Positions 59,161-64,000 of a stretch of 64,000 bases of DNA are shown piece after piece. Origin of the DNA: Betaproteobacteria bacterium (GTDB lineage: Bacteria > Pseudomonadota > Gammaproteobacteria > Burkholderiales > SG8-39); contig SHXF01000003.1 of the NCBI GenBank assembly GCA_009693435.1, forward strand, positions 49,091-113,090. Direction: 5' to 3'. How positions within the stretch are numbered: position 1 is the stretch's first letter; every line of letters begins with the position of its first letter. The notes under the pieces are model-generated. The model ran no database searches, was not told the origin of the DNA, and was given only the letters and a program-made list of their open reading frames with translations. The position numbers were made by a program, and so were the translations under genes.

Positions 59161-60363
59161 TCAGTCAGCGGTAAATGCCTGTATGCCGGTCTGGGCGCGT
59201 CCCAGGATCAGCGCATGCACGTCGTGGGTGCCTTCGTAGGTGTTGACCACCTCGAGGTTCACCATGTGGCGGATCACACCGAACTCGTCGGAGATGCCGT
59301 TGCCGCCGAGCATGTCGCGCGCCATGCGCGCGATGTCCAGCGACTTGCCGCACGAATTGCGTTTCATGATGGAGGTGATTTCCACCGATGCCGAGCCTTC
59401 GTCCTTCATCCTGCCCAGGCGCAGGCAACCCTGCAGTCCGATGCAGATTTCCGTTTGCATGTCGGCCAGTTTTTTCTGAATAAGCTGGTTCGCCGCCAGC
59501 GGCCGGCCGAACTGCTTGCGGTCCAGCACGTACTGCCGCGCGCGGTGCCAGCAATCCTCGGCCGCGCCCAGGGCGCCCCAGGCGATGCCATAGCGCGCCG
59601 AGTTGAGGCAGGTGAACGGTCCCTTGAGGCCTTCCACGCCGGGCATGAGGTTTTCTTCGGGCACGAACACTTCGTCCATCACGACTTCGCCGGTGACCGA
59701 GGCGCGCAATCCCACCTTGCCGTGTATCGTCGGCGCCGACAGGCCCTTCATGCCTTTTTCCAGAATGAAGCCGCGAATGCGACCGTCTTCCGTCTTGCCC
59801 CAGATGATGAACACGTCGGCGATCGGCGAATTGGAGATCCACATCTTGGCGCCGCTCAGGCTGTATCCGCCCGGCACCGTCTTCGCGCGCGTCACCATGC
59901 TGCCGGGATCGGATCCGTGGTCCGGTTCGGTCAGACCGAAACAGCCTATCCATTCGCCGGTTGCGAGCCTGGGCAGGTATTTTTTTCTCTGCGCCGGGGA
60001 GCCGAACTCGTAAATCGGCACCATCACCAGCGACGACTGCACGCTCATCATGGAGCGGTAGCCGGAGTCGACACGCTCGATTTCGCGGGCGATCAGCCCG
60101 TAGCTGACATAGTTCAAGCCGGCGCCGCCGTACTCGGTGGGGATGGTGGGGCCGAGGAGCCCGAGGGCGCCCATCTCCGTGAATATCGCCGGATCGGTGG
60201 TGCCGTTGCGAAACGCATCCAGCACCCGCGGCTGCAGCTTGTCCTGGCAGTAGGCGTGGGCGGCATCGCGCACCATGCGCTCGTCTTCGGTGAGCTGCGC
60301 GTCCAGCAGCAGCGGGTCGTTCCAGACGAATGCGGCTTTGGCTGTTTTCAGTGGGGCGTTCAT
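59161..60363 (-). CDS. gcdH: Glutaryl-CoA dehydrogenase
   Basis: This 400-residue acyl-CoA dehydrogenase oxidises and decarboxylates glutaryl-CoA to crotonyl-CoA. It carries FAD-binding [19 protein letters not shown] and [13 protein letters not shown], and the C-terminal [19 protein letters not shown] with the catalytic Glu, a signature of GcdH. The start [11 protein letters not shown] follows GGAG. The 3-hydroxyacyl-CoA dehydrogenase upstream would take over later in crotonyl-CoA oxidation. Confidence 0.93.
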   Translation of the reverse strand: MNAPLKTAKAAFVWNDPLLLDAQLTEDERMVRDAAHAYCQDKLQPRVLDAFRNGTTDPAIFTEMGALGLLGPTIPTEYGGAGLNYVSYGLIAREIERVDSGYRSMMSVQSSLVMVPIYEFGSPAQRKKYLPRLATGEWIGCFGLTEPDHGSDPGSMVTRAKTVPGGYSLSGAKMWISNSPIADVFIIWGKTEDGRIRGFILEKGMKGLSAPTIHGKVGLRASVTGEVVMDEVFVPEENLMPGVEGLKGPFTCLNSARYGIAWGALGAAEDCWHRARQYVLDRKQFGRPLAANQLIQKKLADMQTEICIGLQGCLRLGRMKDEGSASVEITSIMKRNSCGKSLDIARMARDMLGGNGISDEFGVIRHMVNLEVVNTYEGTHDVHALILGRAQTGIQAFTAD

Positions 60364-60380
60364 GGCAAATCTCCTGCTGT

Positions 60381-60414
60381 GCTTTCAGGCTTCGGGTGCT
60401 TTCAGGCTTCGGGT
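60381..60414. repeat. 17-bp tandem duplication at the end of the hydroxyacyl-CoA dehydrogenase gene
   Basis: GCTTTCAGGCTTCGGGT occurs at 60381-60397 and again at 60398-60414. The second copy contains the real stop codon and last residues (STPEA) of the leftward gene; the first is a silent duplicate just after it. Confidence 0.9.
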
Positions 60415-61934
60415 GTCGACAATGATACGCCGAGCAGCGCGCGGCGCTTCAGCCAGGGACTCGCGCGGTAGCGCGGATCGCCGTAGAAATCGTGCAGGGC
60501 CGCGAGTATGGCGAGGATGCGCGCCGGGCCGATGGCGTCACCCCAGGCGAGCGGGCCCTGCGGATAGCCCAGACCCAGCATCACGGCCGAGTCGATGTCC
60601 GCCGGCCGTGCGATGCGCTGCTGCGCAATGTCCGCCGCGATGTTCACCACCTGCGCGATTACGCGTTGCGCGACGAACCCGGGGCTGTCGTGTATCACCG
60701 ACACCGGCGTGCCGTCCGCGCCGAGCAGCGCGTGCGCCGCATCGCGCGCGGTTGCGCCGGTGAGCGGATTGGTCATCAGCGTGCGGCGCTTGTCGAACCG
60801 GAACAGGCAGTCGACCGCGAGCGTGCGCGCGGGATCGAGGTTCTCTGCCAGCGCCGCCGTCGTGACGTCTTCGCCCAGCGGCGCCACCAGGCACAGTGCC
60901 TGCGGGGAGGGCGGATTGCCGGACTCGACAGCCACGCCAGCGCGTGCGGCGAGCACGACGGCAAGTTCGGCGAGCTTCGCGCCCAGACCCTTGCGGCTGA
61001 TCCATACGCTGTCGGCGCGCGCCGATGGCGCAACCGCGGCCGGCATTTTTTCCTGCTCGCCTCCCTCGTAGCGATAGAAGCCGCGGCCGACCTTGCGCCC
61101 GTACAGCCCGGCCGACTGCCGCTGGCCGGTGATGGGAGAAGGGCGGTAGCGCGGCTCCTCGTAGTACTGGTGATAGATCGACTCCATCACCGGATGCGAT
61201 ACGTCCAGTCCGGTCAGGTCCAGCAGCTCGAACGGCCCCATGCGGAACCCGGCGGCATCGCGCAGGATGCGATCGATTTCGTAAAACTCGGCGACGCCTT
61301 CGCCCAGCAGCCGCAGCGCTTCGGTGCCGTAGGCGCGTCCGGCATGGTTGACGATGAATCCGGGCGTGTCCCGGGTGCGCACCGGCTTGTGTCCGCAGCG
61401 CGCCGCCAGTGCGCTGAGCGCATCGCCCACCCAGGGCGCCGTCAGCAGGCCGTCCACCACTTCGACGACCTTCATCAGCGGCACCGGATTGAAAAAATGA
61501 AAGCCGCCGACCCGCTCCGGCGACTTGCAGCCGGCGGCGATGGCGGTGACCTGCAGCGACGAGGTGTTGCTGGCGAGGATGCAATCGCCGCCTATGACCG
61601 CCTCCAGTTCCCGGAACAGGGCCTGCTTCGCGTCGAGGCGCTCGACTATCGCTTCGATCACGATGTGGCAGGATGCAAGGTCCTGTATGGTCCCGGCTAT
61701 GACCAGGGCGGCCAGCGCTTTCTCTGAATCCGCCGCGCTGAGCCGTCCTTTTTCGACCATGCGGGCAAACTGCTGCGCGATGTAGTCGCGCGCCGTCTGC
61801 GCCGCGCCATCGCGGGCATCCTGCAGCACGGTGCGGATGCCCGCCTGCGCCGTGATCTGGGCGATGCCCCGCCCCATGATGCCGGTGCCGACAATGGCGA
61901 CGGACAGGTCGGGGCGCGATAGGTCGAGCGTCAT
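60402..61934 (-). CDS. 3-hydroxyacyl-CoA dehydrogenase (PaaH/PaaC-like)
   Basis: This 510-residue NAD-dependent enzyme has the Rossmann motif VAIVGTGIMGRGIAQI at the N-terminus, ASNTSSLQVTAIA near residue 120, HFFNPVPLMKVVEV near 145 and FIVNHAGRAYGTEALRLLGEG. A second dehydrogenase-like C-terminal domain follows (VIHDSPGFVAQRVIAQVVNIAADI), the doubled layout of phenylacetate-pathway PaaH. With glutaryl-CoA dehydrogenase downstream it can complete degradation of glutaryl- and crotonyl-CoA. The start at 61934 fits the fold; no strong ribosome-binding site is seen. Confidence 0.9.
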   Translation of the reverse strand: MTLDLSRPDLSVAIVGTGIMGRGIAQITAQAGIRTVLQDARDGAAQTARDYIAQQFARMVEKGRLSAADSEKALAALVIAGTIQDLASCHIVIEAIVERLDAKQALFRELEAVIGGDCILASNTSSLQVTAIAAGCKSPERVGGFHFFNPVPLMKVVEVVDGLLTAPWVGDALSALAARCGHKPVRTRDTPGFIVNHAGRAYGTEALRLLGEGVAEFYEIDRILRDAAGFRMGPFELLDLTGLDVSHPVMESIYHQYYEEPRYRPSPITGQRQSAGLYGRKVGRGFYRYEGGEQEKMPAAVAPSARADSVWISRKGLGAKLAELAVVLAARAGVAVESGNPPSPQALCLVAPLGEDVTTAALAENLDPARTLAVDCLFRFDKRRTLMTNPLTGATARDAAHALLGADGTPVSVIHDSPGFVAQRVIAQVVNIAADIAQQRIARPADIDSAVMLGLGYPQGPLAWGDAIGPARILAILAALHDFYGDPRYRASPWLKRRALLGVSLSTPEA

Positions 61935-62034
61935 CGGAGGGTCTTCATGGGGGGATCTGCTGTTGCTGGCGGTCGGGTATTTTAACCGAGGCCCGCCAGA
62001 CAACCGCCACGGCGAGGCCCGCGAGCTCCACCAT

Positions 62035-62120
62035 CGTAGGGCGCGGATTCATCGCGCCATGGTCGCGGAAATCCACCGGTTTTCGGTGCGCTATTCGGCG
62101 CGCTGAAGCTGCGCCCTACG
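62035..62120. repeat. Inverted repeat element, GTAGGGCGC type
   Basis: CGTAGGGCGC (62035-62044) and GCGCCCTACG (62111-62120) form a perfect 10-bp inverted repeat enclosing 66 bp. GTAGGG..GCGCCCTAC ends resemble a class of small palindromic repeats scattered in proteobacterial genomes. It lies in the divergent gap after the hydroxyacyl-CoA dehydrogenase start. Confidence 0.6.
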
Positions 62121-62398
62121 ACTTGGCCCTACGGTAGCTAACGGCACATCAGTGTGAATCGCACCCCGGGCCCGCGAGCCGACAAGCAACGGCAAGGCCC
62201 ACGGGCCACCACCGCTGGCAAGATGCGGAACGGCGGCGGCGAGGATGGTCCCCGCATTTCACTCCCTGTGACACCCCTTCGCACGCGCATTGACGCTCGC
62301 TCTCCTTTTGGGCAAGCTGTACTTCTCGGATGACATTTCGCAGCAGCGGCAACGGGCCGCGCGCATGAAACTGCGGAAAAGGGGGGGGATTGAAGGCG
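62121..62398. other. Intergenic region without recognised gene
   Basis: No supported gene was found between the inverted repeat and the next Bug gene. A run of eight G at 62381-62388 precedes the downstream start codon and may serve as its ribosome-binding site. Bases 61935-62034 also hold nothing else recognised. Confidence 0.5.
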
Positions 62399-63349
62399 AT
62401 GATGCGATTGCTGGCGGCGCTGGCGATGTGCTGTGCGATGGCGCAGGCAACGGCACAGAATTTTCCGACCCGGCCGATCACGCTGATCTGCCCCTGGCCG
62501 CCGGGCGGTTCCACCGACACGCATCTGCGCAAATTCGCCGAGATTGCAGCGCGGCACCTGGGCCAGCCGGTCATCATCGAAAACCGGCCGGGCGGCGGCG
62601 GAATGATAGGTCCGGGCAACATGGCGCAGACGGCCCGCCCCGACGGTTACACGCTGTCGCAGTTGCCGATGGGTGCGTTCCGCATTCCGCACATGCAAAA
62701 AGTCGCCTGGGATCCGCTGCGCGATTTCAGCTACATCATTGGCGTGACGGGTTACACCTTCGGCGTGGTGGTGCGCAGCGATTCGGCTGTCAAGTCGTTC
62801 CGCGAAATGCTGGATTTTGCGCGGACCCATCCGGGGAAGTTTTCCTATTCATCGACCGGGACCGGCACTTCGCCGCACCTGCTGGTGGAGGAAGTGGCGA
62901 TGAAGGCCGGCGTTGAATTCCTCCATGTGCCGTTCAAGGGCAACGCCGATTCCACGCAGGCGCTGCTCGGAGGACACGTCATGGCGCAGTCGGACGCAAG
63001 CGGCTGGGGCCGGCTGGTCGATGCGGGGCAGGCGCGCCTGCTGGTGACCTTCGGCAGCGAGCGCACCCGGCGCTGGCCGAATGTGCCGACGGCCAGGGAA
63101 CTCGGCCTGGGCGTGGAATCGACATCTCCCTACGGCATCGTCGGGCCCAGGGGGATGGAACCGCGGGTCGTGAAGTTGCTGCACGACGCGCTCAGGAAGG
63201 CAGTGGAGGATCCTGAACACCTCAAGTTACTCGACACCCTGGATCAGGTACTCTGGTACCAGTCGAGCGAGGCTTATGCGAAATATGCCCGCGAAACGTT
63301 CCAGCAGGAGCGCGCGCTGATCGAGCGTCTGGGATTGCTGTCGAAGTAG
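62399..63349 (+). CDS. TctC/Bug-family solute-binding protein
   Basis: This 316-residue Bug protein starts MMRLLAALAMCCAMA with a signal peptide ending ..ATAQN; a TTG at 62390 is an alternative start just after the G-run. Signatures are CPWPPGGSTDTHLRKFAEI, VIIENRPGGGGMIGPGN, PDGYTLSQ and VPFKGNADS. Unlike the other intact Bug genes here it is on the plus strand. Ligand unknown. Confidence 0.87.
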   Translation: MMRLLAALAMCCAMAQATAQNFPTRPITLICPWPPGGSTDTHLRKFAEIAARHLGQPVIIENRPGGGGMIGPGNMAQTARPDGYTLSQLPMGAFRIPHMQKVAWDPLRDFSYIIGVTGYTFGVVVRSDSAVKSFREMLDFARTHPGKFSYSSTGTGTSPHLLVEEVAMKAGVEFLHVPFKGNADSTQALLGGHVMAQSDASGWGRLVDAGQARLLVTFGSERTRRWPNVPTARELGLGVESTSPYGIVGPRGMEPRVVKLLHDALRKAVEDPEHLKLLDTLDQVLWYQSSEAYAKYARETFQQERALIERLGLLSK

Positions 63350-63407
63350 CGCGTATATTGATCGCCACATTCGCCGTCAAATTCGTCGCCACATTCGGAG
63401 GACTGCC

Positions 63408-63845
63408 ATGCTGAAAAACATACTGATGGCCTACAACGGGTCGCGAGAAGGCAAGGGCGCGTTGCTGGCCTGCGCCGAACTGGCGTCCTTCAACAAGGCC
63501 GATACCCACCTGCTGGCAGTGGCCGGCATGCCCTCGAGCATGTTTCTCACCGAAGGGTTCCTGCCGGAGGAACTCCTGGACGAGGAAAAGCGGCGCGCCC
63601 AGGAGGTGCTCGACGAAGGCATCGCGCAACTTCAGCAAAAAGGATTCGCGGTGACGGGCCACCTCGCCGTGGGCGAACCGGTGGAGGAAATCTGCCGGCT
63701 TGCGGCGCAGCTGAAGTGCGACCTGATCATTGTCGGCCACGCCCAGAAGGCATCGATCGCCGCGCGCTGGTGGCGCGGTTCGGTCGGCAAGTCGATCATC
63801 GACTACGCACCCTGCAGCGTCTATATCACGCTCACTCCCGACTGA
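63408..63845 (+). CDS. Universal stress protein UspA family
   Basis: This 145-residue protein has the Usp fold: MLKNILMAYNGSREGKGAL with the N-terminal strand-turn, and the ATP-binding-type end IIVGHAQKASIAARWWRGSVGKSII, followed by the terminal YITLT strand. GGAGGA precedes the ATG. The Asp that usually follows the first strand is Asn (YNGS), a common variant. It stands alone and may act in stress survival. Confidence 0.9.
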   Translation: MLKNILMAYNGSREGKGALLACAELASFNKADTHLLAVAGMPSSMFLTEGFLPEELLDEEKRRAQEVLDEGIAQLQQKGFAVTGHLAVGEPVEEICRLAAQLKCDLIIVGHAQKASIAARWWRGSVGKSIIDYAPCSVYITLTPD

Positions 63846-64000
63846 GACCCCCGACTGAGAGGCTGTGATTTTTTCAATTTTAGCAGTTGGCATTTGAGCA
63901 CAGAGGTGATTCACTCCACTGCGGAATGAAATATGCGATAGGCATGAAATTACTCGCTACCGACCGTTTATTTGACGATTTCTCTGCTTTTTCTACCTTC
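63846..64000. other. AT-rich end of window
   Basis: No gene is supported. The composition is clearly more AT-rich than the rest of the window, ending in T-rich sequence, and an adjacent gene may begin outside. Confidence 0.4.

Overview
The window looks like a chromosomal segment of a high-GC betaproteobacterium, most likely Burkholderiales. The main reason is the eight intact and one broken solute-binding proteins of the tripartite-tricarboxylate (TctC/Bug) family, an expansion typical of that order. MmgE/PrpD, amidohydrolase, class II aldolase, glutaryl-CoA dehydrogenase and DUF3305/DUF3306 formate dehydrogenase genes fit the same placement. No rRNA, tRNA, CRISPR array, phage or intact insertion sequence was found.

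Region 1 (1-31.9 kb) is a catabolic and uptake landscape. It opens with a 5'-truncated NicX/aminopeptidase-like gene and a very large membrane-anchored coiled-coil protein built from duplicated modules (1160-4690). Next come two near-identical tandem Bug genes behind a polysaccharide-deacetylase/allantoinase-like gene. An operon read leftward from 14534 encodes an ABC importer (binding protein, ATPase, permease), two tandem M20 hydrolases with unusual metal-site residues, and a Bug protein. A divergent three-gene molybdenum hydroxylase (large, FAD and 2Fe-2S subunits) follows, then a DUF1778/GNAT toxin-antitoxin pair, MmgE/PrpD with Bug, a class II aldolase, a LivK-like protein with an amidase, two amidohydrolases with a Bug pseudogene, and a cupin dioxygenase with Bug.

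Region 2 (32.0-51.1 kb) is a coherent molybdenum/tungsten and formate dehydrogenase island. Leftward genes are moaA, fdhD and a mobA-moeA fusion. Divergent rightward genes are DUF3305, DUF3306, a polyferredoxin, a TorD-type chaperone carrying a 24-bp tandem repeat, a Tat-signal small protein, the formate dehydrogenase alpha, beta and gamma subunits with two small exported proteins, a TupBCA-type tungstate importer, then mobB, a second moeA, moaD and moaE. Together they can import the oxyanion, build and insert the pterin cofactor, and assemble a respiratory formate dehydrogenase whose catalytic side is exported by Tat. The adjacent Tup system makes tungsten a real candidate metal.

Region 3 (51.2-64 kb) holds slyX, a LysR fragment, clpB with a sigma-32-like promoter, and leftward genes for Bug proteins, an exported YqgE/AlgH variant, tag, an alpha/beta hydrolase, glutaryl-CoA dehydrogenase and 3-hydroxyacyl-CoA dehydrogenase. 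It ends with a rightward Bug gene and a UspA protein.

A recurring feature is short tandem duplication: 24-bp, 21-bp and 15-bp in-frame arrays inside genes, a 35-bp intergenic array, 17-bp duplications, and larger internal gene duplications. Several gene remnants (PIN-domain toxin, Bug, LysR) show ongoing decay. Start sites were chosen from ribosome-binding sites, overlaps and signal peptides seen in the DNA; family names come from recognition of sequence patterns, not from database searches.
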